DNA of 64,000 nt from Mycobacterium sp. URHB0044 (lineage in GTDB: Bacteria; Actinomycetota; Actinomycetes; Mycobacteriales; Mycobacteriaceae): the NCBI RefSeq assembly GCF_000620625.1, contig NZ_JIAW01000003.1, forward strand, positions 186,001 to 250,000, read 5' to 3'. The notes under the pieces are model-generated. The model was not told the DNA's origin and made no database searches. It worked only from the letters and a program-made list of their open reading frames with translations. A program made the position numbers and the translations under genes. This document shows positions 36,298 through 44,012 of the stretch, piece by piece. Each line of letters begins with the position of its first letter. The stretch's first letter is position 1.

Positions 36298-37142
36298 CAG
36301 CCCGACAGATGGAAGTTGCCGGACTGCCCGTAGACGGACAGCGTGATGGTCAACAGGATGAAGACGCCCGCGGTGATCGACGTGCGCACCGCACGCCCGA
36401 CCGCTTCGCCGACGCCGGCCGGGCCGCCGGTTGCGGTGAATCCGTAGTAGGTGTGGACCGCCATCACCGCGGCGGCCATCGCCAATGCCTCCGCGAAGGA
36501 CCAGAGCAGGTCCGTCGGTTGCAGGAACGTGGAGAAGTAGTGGTCGTAGACGCCTCGCGACTGCCCGTAGACGACCGTCGTGCCGAAGCGCGTCGCGAGG
36601 AACGACATCAGCACGGCGACGGTGTAGATCGGGACGACGGCCAGGATTCCCGCCACGATGCGGGTGGACGCCAGATAGGTGACGGCCCGGATGCCCATCA
36701 CCTCCAGCGCGTCGATCTCCTCGTTGATGCGCATGGCGCCGAGCTGCGCGGTGGCGCCCGCGCCGATGGTCGCGGCAAGCGCAACGCCCGCCGTCGCGGG
36801 TGCGATGAAGCGGACGTTGAGGAAGGCGCCGAGGAATCCGGTGAGCGCTTCGATCCCGACGTTGGACAGGGTGTTGTAGCCCTGCACGGCGATCAGCGCG
36901 CCGGTGGACAGGGTGAGGAAGCCGACGATGACGACCGTGCCACCGATGACGGCCAACGCGCCGGTGCCGAGGCCCATGGTCGCGAGGAGTCGCAGCACCT
37001 CGCCCGGGTAGCGGCGCACCGCGTCACCGGTGGACGCCAGCGCCTGCCCGTAGAACGCGGTCTGCTCCCCTAGTTTGCGGGTGCGGTCGACGACGCTCGC
37101 ACGCTCGCTCAGTGCCCGTGGTTCGCTCGCACGCTCGCTCAC
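36297..37142 (-). CDS. yrbEB: YrbE/MlaE-family ABC permease, B subunit of the mce operon
   Basis: A 281-residue polytopic permease of the MlaE family with about five to six hydrophobic segments. The conserved INEEIDALEVMGIRAVTYLASTRIVAG element couples to the Mkl ATPase, which is encoded elsewhere in mycobacteria. The GTG start at 37142 overlaps the yrbEA stop by 4 nt; a longer frame upstream is a shadow inside yrbEA. The N-terminus carries two copies of the residues SERAS encoded by a 17-bp DNA repeat. Confidence 0.92.
   Translation of the reverse strand: MSERASEPRALSERASVVDRTRKLGEQTAFYGQALASTGDAVRRYPGEVLRLLATMGLGTGALAVIGGTVVIVGFLTLSTGALIAVQGYNTLSNVGIEALTGFLGAFLNVRFIAPATAGVALAATIGAGATAQLGAMRINEEIDALEVMGIRAVTYLASTRIVAGILAVVPIYTVAVLMSFLATRFGTTVVYGQSRGVYDHYFSTFLQPTDLLWSFAEALAMAAAVMAVHTYYGFTATGGPAGVGEAVGRAVRTSITAGVFILLTITLSVYGQSGNFHLSG
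37095..37141. repeat. 17-bp direct repeat at the yrbEB start
   Basis: The 17-mer starting GCTCGCACGCTC occurs at 37095-37111 and again at 37125-37141, 30 bp apart. On the coding strand it reads GTGAGCGAGCGTGCGAG and encodes SERAS; the second copy includes the yrbEB start codon and the yrbEA stop. It lengthens the YrbEB N-terminus by ten residues. Confidence 0.7.
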
Positions 37143-37903
37143 GGCGCCACCTTCACACCGAACGCCGTCGCCAGGATGTTGATGAGGAACAGCGCCATGA
37201 ACGCGAACACGACGGTTTCGTTCACCGCGTTGCCCACCGCCGTCGGACCGCCGCCAACGGAAAGTCCTTTGTAGCAGGCGATCAGGCCCGCCGAAAGACC
37301 GAAAAGCAGCGCCTTGACGAGGGAGACGATGACCTGTGGCAACCCCGTCAACAACGTCAGACCCGCGGCGAATGCTCCCGGCGTGACGTCCTGAACGTAG
37401 ACGACGAAGAAGTAGCTTCCCGTCAGTCCGACGACGGCCACCACCGAATACAGCATCAGCGCGACGAACGTCGCCGCGATCACCCGTGGGACGACGAGCG
37501 CCTGGATGGGGTTGACGCCGATGACCCTCATGGCGTCGATCTCCTCGCGAATGGTCCGCGCGCCCAGATCGGCGCACATCGCGGTGGCACCCGCGCCGGA
37601 GACGACGATGGCGGTGACCACGGGGCCCACCTGGGTGACGGACGCGAGCGCTGCGCCGGCACCCGACAGATCACCCGCACCGACTTCGATCAGCACGATG
37701 TTCAAGGTGAAGACGATGAGGACGGTGTAGGGGATGGACAACACCAGGGTCGGGACGATCGACACTCTTGCCACGAACCAGATCTGGTCGAGTAGCTCAC
37801 GCCACGCGAAGGGACGACGAAACGATGCGGTGAAGGTCTCGCCGACGAGGACCACGAAGTCGCCCATCGCCAAAGCTGGTTTGGCCCAAGCGGTCCCGGT
37901 CAC
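37139..37903 (-). CDS. yrbEA: YrbE/MlaE-family ABC permease, A subunit of the mce operon
   Basis: A 254-residue MlaE-family permease. It has REEIDAMRVIGVNPIQALVVPRVIAAT, the counterpart of the EEIDALEVMG element in the B subunit. The GTG at 37903 gives a start MTGTAWAKPALAMGDF typical of the A subunit. It is the first gene of the yrbEAB-mceABCDEF operon. YrbEA and YrbEB form the inner-membrane channel for lipids passed up by the Mce tunnel. No ATPase is encoded nearby, as usual. Confidence 0.92.
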   Translation of the reverse strand: MTGTAWAKPALAMGDFVVLVGETFTASFRRPFAWRELLDQIWFVARVSIVPTLVLSIPYTVLIVFTLNIVLIEVGAGDLSGAGAALASVTQVGPVVTAIVVSGAGATAMCADLGARTIREEIDAMRVIGVNPIQALVVPRVIAATFVALMLYSVVAVVGLTGSYFFVVYVQDVTPGAFAAGLTLLTGLPQVIVSLVKALLFGLSAGLIACYKGLSVGGGPTAVGNAVNETVVFAFMALFLINILATAFGVKVAP

Positions 37904-38234
37904 GGGCGACCGCCGAATGATTGCCGCATCCGGGTCAGCTACTTCGTCGGATTGCGTGCACGTGGGACTCAGGGAGCTGCCGCGGCAACGGCGTCACTGC
38001 CGCGCCGAGTGCATGCTCCAGTGCCGATCCCACGTGCAGTCCCATCGTCGTCGCGTTGCGCCGGACGCTAAGAGAACGCAGGTTGCCCGTCAAAGGCAGA
38101 TAGCAGCAAAAGCGCACGTCAATTAACGAAATCGCTGGTTGCCGCGTCATGATCACTTTTGCTCACCCTGATCGGATTTCGCCGAGTCAAAGGGTCGCGA
38201 ACGCGTGCACGGCCGCGCCGATAGGCTGGGCCGC
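37904..38234. promoter_or_regulatory. Divergent upstream region of the mce operon with an 11-bp inverted repeat
   Basis: A 331-bp region without a convincing gene (a minus-strand frame at 37935-38156 has no recognisable features). It carries TGCACGTGGGA at 37957-37967 and its exact reverse complement TCCCACGTGCA at 38028-38038, 60 bp apart. It must hold the promoters of yrbEA (minus) and of the zinc-finger gene (plus). The A+T-rich piece 38100-38180 is a plausible core promoter. Confidence 0.5.
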
Positions 38235-38588
38235 ATGAGCGATGCAGTGGACCCGGCGGTCCCGCCGAGCGGTACGGGTTGCGTCGAGTGCGATGCGGTC
38301 GACGGGTGGTGGGTGCACCTGCGGCGATGCGCGGCGTGCGGACACGTCGGCTGTTGCGACGACTCACTGGCCCGGCACGCCGCGGCGCACTGGCGCGAGA
38401 CGGGTCATCCGATCATCCGGTCATTCGAGCCCGGGGAGGACTGGTTCTGGAACTACGAGTCCAACCAGTACTACGACGGCCCGGAACTGGCTGCGCCGCA
38501 GAATCATCCGGTCGATCAGACCGTTCCTGGCCCGCGTGAGCGGGTGCCTGGTGACTGGATGGAGCAGCTACAGCACCGGGATGGTTGA
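38235..38588 (+). CDS. UBP-type zinc finger protein
   Basis: A 117-residue protein consisting of one ZnF-UBP domain: GCVECDAVDGWWVHLRRCAACGHVGCC followed by HAAAHWRETGHPIIRSFEPGEDWFWNY, containing the Cys and His ligands and aromatic residues of the family. Bacteria lack ubiquitin, so the role in actinobacteria is unknown; related small proteins are common in mycobacteria. ATG 38235 is preferred over 38205 because the domain starts there. Six bases separate it from the cation transporter start, so they are co-transcribed. Confidence 0.85.
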   Translation: MSDAVDPAVPPSGTGCVECDAVDGWWVHLRRCAACGHVGCCDDSLARHAAAHWRETGHPIIRSFEPGEDWFWNYESNQYYDGPELAAPQNHPVDQTVPGPRERVPGDWMEQLQHRDG

Positions 38589-38594
38589 GCCGCC

Positions 38595-39701
38595 GTGGTG
38601 AAGGCCGGCGGTGAAAGCACGCTCACGGTACTGGTTGCCTTCGGCGCGAATCTCGCGATCGCCGTGGCGAAGACGGCCGCCGCCGTAGTGTCCGGTTCGG
38701 CGTCGATGAGCGCGGAAGCGGCGCACTCCTGGGCGGATGCCGGCAACGAGGTCTTTCTCCTGATCGCCAATCGGCGGGGAGATCGGGCCGCCGACGAGCG
38801 ACGTCCCCTGGGCTACGGCCGCGAGGTCTACGTGTGGTCACTGCTTGCCGCCGTCGGCCTGTTCGTCGTCGGTGCCGCCGTCTCGATTTGGCGGGGTGTC
38901 ACCGAATTGCTGCACGGCGCCGAGGGCGGTGAGGACTACCGGCTGGCGTACGTCGTGCTGGCGATCGCCTTCGTCCTCGAGGGCATGTCGCTGCTGCAAG
39001 CCGTCCGCCAACTCCGCGGTGACGCACGCAAATTCGAGAGCGACGTGCTCGACTACGCCCTTCAGACGTCGGACCCGACGGTTCGCGCCGTGTTCGCCGA
39101 GGACAGCGCGGCGCTGGTCGGCATCGTCATCGCCTTTCTCGGCATCCTGCTGCACGAGCTCACCGGTGACGTGCAATGGGACGCTGCCGGTTCCATTCTG
39201 GTCGGGGTCCTGCTCGGCGTGGTGGCGGTCGTCCTCATCGACCGCAACCGGCTTTTCCTCACCGGCGAGCCGGGCTCCCCACGAATCCACGATGCGCTCG
39301 TCGCGCGCCTGAGTGAGTTCCCCGAGGTTGCCGCGGTGCGCTTTCTTCGTCCCGAATTCATCGGGTCCAAGCGGCTTTTCGTCATCGCGAGCGTCGACCT
39401 GGTGGGTGACAGCGTGGAGTCGTCCGTGGCGCGGACGCTGCGAACCTTGGAGCATCGGCTCGAAGAGGATCCGTACGTCGCCGAGGCCGTCCTGACGGTT
39501 TCCGAACCCGACGAACCGGGTATAACTCCGCCCGTGAGCGGTAAACGACCACCCGAGACCACCGAGTCGGACTCCGGGCCCGACGAGGGCAACGACGTGC
39601 AGAGCGATCCGGCCAAGGGCACCGAGGACAGGTCGGACTGGACCGACGAGGGCGGCGCGACCGCGGAAGGCCCTGCCGACGAGGGCGACCAGACGCAGTA
39701 G
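38595..39701 (+). CDS. Cation diffusion facilitator (CDF) family transporter
   Basis: A 368-residue membrane protein. Helices start with LTVLVAFGANLAIAVAKTAAAVVSGSASMSAEAAHSWADAGNEVFLL; the H-x-x-x-D motif in AHSWAD and D-x-A motifs in later helices (VFAEDSAALVGIVIAFLG) are typical metal-site positions of CDF proteins. A cytoplasmic C-terminal domain follows. The last 50 residues are highly acidic (Asp/Glu/Thr/Ser). The GTG start at 38595 is 6 bp after the zinc-finger gene. Likely exports Zn, Mn or a similar metal; identity uncertain. Confidence 0.85.
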   Translation: MVKAGGESTLTVLVAFGANLAIAVAKTAAAVVSGSASMSAEAAHSWADAGNEVFLLIANRRGDRAADERRPLGYGREVYVWSLLAAVGLFVVGAAVSIWRGVTELLHGAEGGEDYRLAYVVLAIAFVLEGMSLLQAVRQLRGDARKFESDVLDYALQTSDPTVRAVFAEDSAALVGIVIAFLGILLHELTGDVQWDAAGSILVGVLLGVVAVVLIDRNRLFLTGEPGSPRIHDALVARLSEFPEVAAVRFLRPEFIGSKRLFVIASVDLVGDSVESSVARTLRTLEHRLEEDPYVAEAVLTVSEPDEPGITPPVSGKRPPETTESDSGPDEGNDVQSDPAKGTEDRSDWTDEGGATAEGPADEGDQTQ

Positions 39702-39717
39702 CGCCCCGGTCGCCGCT

Positions 39718-39745
39718 TCCCTCCCCGCCGACAGTGGGCGAGGGA
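39718..39745. terminator. Weak hairpin between convergent genes
   Basis: TCCCTCCCCGCC near 39718-39729 can pair imperfectly with GGGCGAGGGA at 39736-39745, followed by TTT on the plus strand. It lies between the CDF gene and the convergent flavoprotein gene. One or two mismatches; moderate support only. Confidence 0.4.
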
Positions 39746-39746
39746 T

Positions 39747-41309
39747 TTAGCGCGCGTCGGCCAGCGCCTGTTGCGCCGCGTTGTAACCCGGCACGAAGGT
39801 GATGCCCGGCCCGCCGTGACAGCCGGCGCTGCCGAGATACAGACCCTCGATCGGAATCGGTTGGTCGACATACCCCTTCGGTCCGGGTCGATTGATGCCG
39901 ATCTGGTCGGGATGGATCAGTCCGTGGCAGTAGTCGCCGCCGGGAGCGCCGAACATGGTGCCCATGTGCTTCGGGGTGAACGTCGTGTGGCGGATGATCA
40001 GCTCTTCGAAGTTCGGGGCGAGTCGGGTGATCTTCTCGATGACGCGGCGGCCCATCTCGACCTTCATCTCGCCGTAGCTCGATTGGGACTCCTCCACCGG
40101 AAACCACAGCGAGAACGCCGAAGCCGCATGCTTGCCCGGGGGCGCAAGGCCGGGATCGTTGACCGACGGGATCTGCAACGCGATCGCCGGATCGGCCGGC
40201 ACGATGCCACGCCGGCAGTCCTCCCATTGCCGTTGCAGCTCTTCGGGAGTGCTGAAGATTCCGATGTTCGATTGCATGCCTGGGTCGTTGAGGATTTCGT
40301 AGGGCGCCGCGAACTCGGGGATGCCGTCGAGTGCGAAGTGCATCTGCAGATAGCTGCCCCGATGGTCGATGCGGGAGAACCGCTCGCGGACGTCGTTCGG
40401 CACCGCGGCCGGAGCCAGCAGCTGGGTGAGCGTGAAGTCCGGTGCCACCGCGGAGACGACGATGGGCGCGGTGATGGTCGAACCGTCCTCGAGCCGGACA
40501 CCGCTCACCCGGCCGTCGGAGACGAGGATCTCCTCCACCTTGGCCCGCAGCCGCAGCTCTCCCCCCTTCGACGTGAACTCCTCACAGAGGTGGGATGTCA
40601 AGGCGCCGATGCCACCTCGTAGTTTCTTGACCAGCAGCGCGTTCTCGTCAGGGACGGCGAATCCGTAGGCCAATGCCGCCGCGGTGCCAGGGGTCGCAGG
40701 CCCGCGGTACGTCGTGTTGACCGCCAGCAGCGAGAGCATCCCCCGCAGGGCTCCGTGCTTCTCCTTGTCGGGTAGATAGCGGTCAAGCACGTCGGTGACC
40801 GACCCGAACAGCATGTCGGTAATCGTTGACCGCTCGAATTCGTTTGTCGCACAGGCATACATCTCGTCGATCGACTTCGGTGGTTGGCCCGCGTCGAACC
40901 GTCCGAGCGCCCGGGTGGGCGCCTGACACCACGCCATGAGTCCGGCCATCCCGTTGACCGCCTCGGCGCCGTGCACCTCGTTGATGTGCATCATGAGCTT
41001 CATCGGATCGGTGTAGTAGACGAGGGGTTCATCGCCCACGCCGCGCAGCGATACCGACATCACGTCGAGATCGACGGTGGGCAGCTCGTCCAGCCCGAGC
41101 TCGCGGCTCACCACGGCCGCCGTCGGAATCTGGACCGAACCGGCGATCTCGAATTGGAAGCCGTCGAACAGTTCGACGGTCGACGCCATCCCACCCGCGT
41201 ACAGCTTCGAGTCCAGACACGCCGTGCGCAGCCCGGCACGTTGCAGAAGCGTGGCAGCGGTCAATCCGTTGTGCCCGGCACCAATCACGATCGCGTCATA
41301 GTCCGCCAT
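39747..41309 (-). CDS. Phytoene-desaturase-like FAD-dependent oxidoreductase
   Basis: A 520-residue flavoprotein of the phytoene-desaturase/amine-oxidase-like group. It begins with the dinucleotide fold DAIVIGAGHNGLTAATLLQRAG (6-27), and ends with a family-type C-terminus GLYLGSAGCHGGPGITFVPGYNAAQQAL near 485-512. Related actinobacterial proteins act on retinol-like or other isoprenoid-like substrates, but the substrate here is unknown. Start is ATG 41309; the longer frame to 41453 runs into the TetR gene. The TetR gene lies just upstream on the same strand with a palindrome between them. Confidence 0.85.
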   Translation of the reverse strand: MADYDAIVIGAGHNGLTAATLLQRAGLRTACLDSKLYAGGMASTVELFDGFQFEIAGSVQIPTAAVVSRELGLDELPTVDLDVMSVSLRGVGDEPLVYYTDPMKLMMHINEVHGAEAVNGMAGLMAWCQAPTRALGRFDAGQPPKSIDEMYACATNEFERSTITDMLFGSVTDVLDRYLPDKEKHGALRGMLSLLAVNTTYRGPATPGTAAALAYGFAVPDENALLVKKLRGGIGALTSHLCEEFTSKGGELRLRAKVEEILVSDGRVSGVRLEDGSTITAPIVVSAVAPDFTLTQLLAPAAVPNDVRERFSRIDHRGSYLQMHFALDGIPEFAAPYEILNDPGMQSNIGIFSTPEELQRQWEDCRRGIVPADPAIALQIPSVNDPGLAPPGKHAASAFSLWFPVEESQSSYGEMKVEMGRRVIEKITRLAPNFEELIIRHTTFTPKHMGTMFGAPGGDYCHGLIHPDQIGINRPGPKGYVDQPIPIEGLYLGSAGCHGGPGITFVPGYNAAQQALADAR

Positions 41310-41339
41310 CAATCGAGGCTGGCACGCCACCCAAGTTTT

Positions 41340-41351
41340 GTCAATATTGAC
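41340..41351. promoter_or_regulatory. Perfect 12-bp palindromic operator candidate
   Basis: GTCAATATTGAC, a perfect palindrome, lies between the tetR stop and the flavoprotein start. A TTGACA at 41344-41339 on the minus strand overlaps it and would serve as a -35 element for the flavoprotein. Overlap of a palindrome and a -35 box is the usual layout for TetR repression. No good -10 box was recognised. Confidence 0.6.
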
Positions 41352-41356
41352 GAAAC

Positions 41357-41962
41357 TCAGGCCTTGTCGCCGATCCCCGATGCCAGCGAGTCCAACGCGG
41401 TTCGGCACAGCCGCGCCAACTCGGGCAGCGATCGGTCGTCGGACAACATCCACACCTCCATCGCACCGAACACCGCCGCGGCGATGCAGCGGGCGGTCAC
41501 CGTGATCCGCAACCGCGCGTCGGTGCCCGGCGCGGGCGGCTCGTCGCGGGTGAGGTATTCCTCGACCGCCTCGGCGAAGTCGGCCTCCACCTGCCGGATG
41601 TGCCGGACGATCCGGCCCGGCTCGAGCTCGCGGGCCCGCAGTTCGGCGATCTTCGGCACGGCCTCGGCGTCGTACGGGGCGGACATCACGGCCGCGTGCA
41701 CCGCCTCGATCAGCGGTTCGTCACCCGTGTGGTCGGCCAGTGCGGTCCGGAACCACTGCAGGCCCGCGTCGTAGTCGGAGAACAGTAGGTCGTGTTTCGA
41801 CGTGAAGTGCCGGTAGAAGGTGCGCAGCGAGACTCCGGCGTCGGCAGCGATCTGCTCGGCCGACGTCTCCTCGACGCCCTGCGCCAGGAAGCGGACCAAC
41901 GCCGCTTGACGCAGCGCCTCCCGGGTTCGCTCGCTGCGCGCGGTCTGCGCAGGTCGCACCAT
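41357..41962 (-). CDS. TetR-family transcriptional regulator
   Basis: A 201-residue regulator with an N-terminal TetR DNA-binding domain (REALRQAALVRFLAQGVEETSAEQIAADAGVSLRTFYRHFTSKHDLLF near 14-61). The C-terminal ligand domain shows no specific match I recognise. It lies just upstream of the flavoprotein gene on the same strand, and is the best candidate to bind the palindrome at 41340. Confidence 0.9.
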   Translation of the reverse strand: MVRPAQTARSERTREALRQAALVRFLAQGVEETSAEQIAADAGVSLRTFYRHFTSKHDLLFSDYDAGLQWFRTALADHTGDEPLIEAVHAAVMSAPYDAEAVPKIAELRARELEPGRIVRHIRQVEADFAEAVEEYLTRDEPPAPGTDARLRITVTARCIAAAVFGAMEVWMLSDDRSLPELARLCRTALDSLASGIGDKA

Positions 41963-42001
41963 GTGGGTAACCTACTCCGCACGTCGATGCCGGGGGCAAA
42001 A

Positions 42002-42331
42002 CTAGCCGATGCCAATACCGCCTTCGAAGCCGAACCGGTCACCGTCGTCGTGATTCGGGCACGAAACATCGACATAGACCGTCGTGAAGGTCGTCGGTGG
42101 ACCGCCGGAGTGGTCCGGATTGTGGATGCCATTGACCGCGCACTGCGAGAGCGGGACGCTGCTGACACCGCTGACCCAGTTGATCTCGACGTTGTAGCCC
42201 TGTTCGGTCAGGTCGTCGATGACCGCACGTGCTGATTCACCACCCGGCTCCGCGGCTGCGACCGGCGCCGACGCGACCGCCGCCGCGGCGGCGGCGGCGG
42301 CGAGCAGCATTCGCGCGAACCATTTCCGCAT
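42002..42331 (-). CDS. Small exported protein, unknown function
   Basis: A 109-residue preprotein. A signal peptide with a long alanine run (about 12 of 14 residues are Ala) ends around residue 27 (VAAAEPGG). The mature part has two cysteines (LSQCAVNG and VSCPNH) and a pattern INWVSGVSSVPLSQCAV seen in small mycobacterial exported proteins. The alanine run is encoded by a GCC/GCG repeat at 42275-42301. Function unknown. A 39-bp gap separates its stop from the tetR start on the same strand. Confidence 0.75.
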   Translation of the reverse strand: MRKWFARMLLAAAAAAAAVASAPVAAAEPGGESARAVIDDLTEQGYNVEINWVSGVSSVPLSQCAVNGIHNPDHSGGPPTTFTTVYVDVSCPNHDDGDRFGFEGGIGIG

Positions 42332-42367
42332 GTCTCCGATGATGCTCCGAACGCGCAGGAGAATCCG

Positions 42368-43051
42368 TCATCTCGGCAGTTTCGACTCGATTTCCTCGGC
42401 AATGGCAGTGGCCTGGGTGACGGCCGTCGGCTCTGGCGGCTTACATGCCTGGATGTCCAGGATCACGTTGGCGGCGATCGCGAGGGCGCGCTGGCACGAC
42501 CTCGTCTGGTCGCCGCTGCCCCGGGTGAAGGGAATCGACAGCTCGGTGTCCGACTTGGTCAGATCACCGCTGAACCACGCCGGCAGCGGCTGGTCGTTGA
42601 GCCTGATGTTGACGTGGTGGTTGGTGCACTTCGACCACCTGTCCGCCGACTGGTCGAAGAACTCGCGTGCCGCGTCCGCCGTCCGGTACGAGACGACGGA
42701 TTGCACGGCGAGGCTGTCCCACTGGTCGGTGTCGGGTGATCGAAACAATTGTTGGCGCAACGACTTCCAGTGACTGGGGTCGTAGATCGGAGCCTCGTTG
42801 ACCTGCCAGACGCCCAGGCAGTTGAGGTTGGGGAGCAGATTGCGGTGATCGCCCATCTGCGTGGCCACCGGATGCGCCGCCATCGTGGTCGTTCCCATGA
42901 TGCCGTTGACGTCGCCGGCGCTGAGCAGCAGACCGTCGAGCGCGGTGTCGGGGACCGCCTTCGGCGGCTGTGATGCGCCCGCGGCAGCCCCTCCAGCGCA
43001 CCCGGAGAGCACGAAGCTCAGCGCGAGCACACCGACGAAGGGCTTCTTCAC
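42368..43051 (-). CDS. PknH-type sensor-domain lipoprotein
   Basis: A 227-residue lipoprotein: lipobox LSGCAG at 16-20, then a domain resembling the extracellular sensor domain of the kinase PknH (L-S-A-x-D-V-N near 45, LNCLGVW, QSVVSYRTADAAREFFDQSADRWSKC). Cysteines in LNCLG, SKCTN, RSCQRA and QACKPP match the disulfide pattern of the family. It lacks a kinase domain. The GTG start at 43051 follows the next gene's stop by one base, so both form an operon. Role: probably an envelope-bound ligand sensor or scavenger. Confidence 0.8.
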   Translation of the reverse strand: MKKPFVGVLALSFVLSGCAGGAAAGASQPPKAVPDTALDGLLLSAGDVNGIMGTTTMAAHPVATQMGDHRNLLPNLNCLGVWQVNEAPIYDPSHWKSLRQQLFRSPDTDQWDSLAVQSVVSYRTADAAREFFDQSADRWSKCTNHHVNIRLNDQPLPAWFSGDLTKSDTELSIPFTRGSGDQTRSCQRALAIAANVILDIQACKPPEPTAVTQATAIAEEIESKLPR

Positions 43052-43052
43052 G

Positions 43053-43586
43053 CTAGGCGTGCGTTCCCGCGCCGGCGCATGCCTCCTGGGCGAGGGTGGC
43101 GTCGTTGTTCATCTCGTTCGCCGTGGTGTTGAGGCTGTCACCTGGGATGCGCAGCCCCATCTTGACCAGCAGCTTGGTCGCGTCGAGGGACCAACTCCGC
43201 ATCGGGTTTGCGATCTCCGGCTGCAAGCCCGGTGTGTTCGCCGCTTCCATCGCCAGCGCGGCGCCCTGCCGCAACGCGGTTCGACCGGTCACATTGCTGG
43301 TGTCGACGGCGGGGTCCGAATAGCTGGAACCCTCGAACGCGTCGGCGAAGTCACCGTAGTACGTGGAGGCGCCGTCCAACACCTCGCCGAACTGGCCGCA
43401 CGCCGCAACCGCTGCGGGTGTGGCGTCGTCGGACGTCGGTGCCGCGGCTACCTGAACCTGCACGGGCGATCCGGGATTGGCCGCCACGTCGTCATCGGCG
43501 GATGCCATTGGAATGCACGACATTCCGATCCCCACGCCGATGAACGACGCGAGCACGGCTCGCTGGCACACACGTGCTGGCCTCAA
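43053..43586 (-). CDS. Exported protein, unknown function
   Basis: A preprotein of about 177 residues. A signal segment (VLASFIGVGIGMSC) ends at MASA before the acidic DDDVAA. The mature part is mostly helical, with two Cys (AACGQFGEVL and QEACAGAG), typical of small mycobacterial exported proteins. I propose the TTG at 43586, which has GGAGG 6 nt upstream and gives a normal signal peptide; an ATG at 43673 would place 29 extra residues before it. It is co-transcribed with the PknH-type lipoprotein gene. Confidence 0.65.
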   Translation of the reverse strand: MRPARVCQRAVLASFIGVGIGMSCIPMASADDDVAANPGSPVQVQVAAAPTSDDATPAAVAACGQFGEVLDGASTYYGDFADAFEGSSYSDPAVDTSNVTGRTALRQGAALAMEAANTPGLQPEIANPMRSWSLDATKLLVKMGLRIPGDSLNTTANEMNNDATLAQEACAGAGTHA

Positions 43587-44012
43587 CGGTTCCTCCAAGT
43601 CAGTCGGTTTCCCAAGCGCGCTTTGCTGTACCGGCGACCTGCCGGTCATCGGAACGATTTCGCGCAATATCACCGGCAGGTCCAGAAGGCACTCGGCACG
43701 TCAACCGTCAGCCCACCACATGTCTGAAGGGTGAACGGATCACGAACTCCCGGTTTCCATCGGCCGTCGAGTGGACGTCTTACTTCCCGCAAGCGCCGTG
43801 ACCTCGAGATCCCTTGGCGCCGAGGCATGCCCGCATCGGCATTTCTGTGAGACCCCTGTCACTACCATCGCGGCAGACGCCCACTCGATGGGAACGAGGC
43901 GTGAATCGTTCGCCGTCCGTTCACCGTTTCGCAACCCAGCCAATACATGCTCCGACGCGACAGATTCGTTGGATCCGCTTGGATTCCGACCACGAGAGGC
44001 GCCATTACAACC
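43587..44012. other. Intergenic region between exported-protein operon and porins
   Basis: About 425 bp without a convincing gene; the short frames here are not recognisable. It is divergent and must hold the promoter of the exported-protein operon (minus strand) and that of the porin genes (plus strand). No inverted repeat of note was seen. Confidence 0.5.

Noticed and set aside
28765..37903. Assignment to a numbered mce operon (mce1-mce6)
   Set aside because: Sequence alone does not separate the operon types without alignments, and the neighbours (zwf, CDF transporter) are not those I know from M. tuberculosis.
37935..38156. Minus-strand frame of 73 codons upstream of the mce operon
   Set aside because: No recognisable features; it overlaps the inverted repeat and likely promoters.
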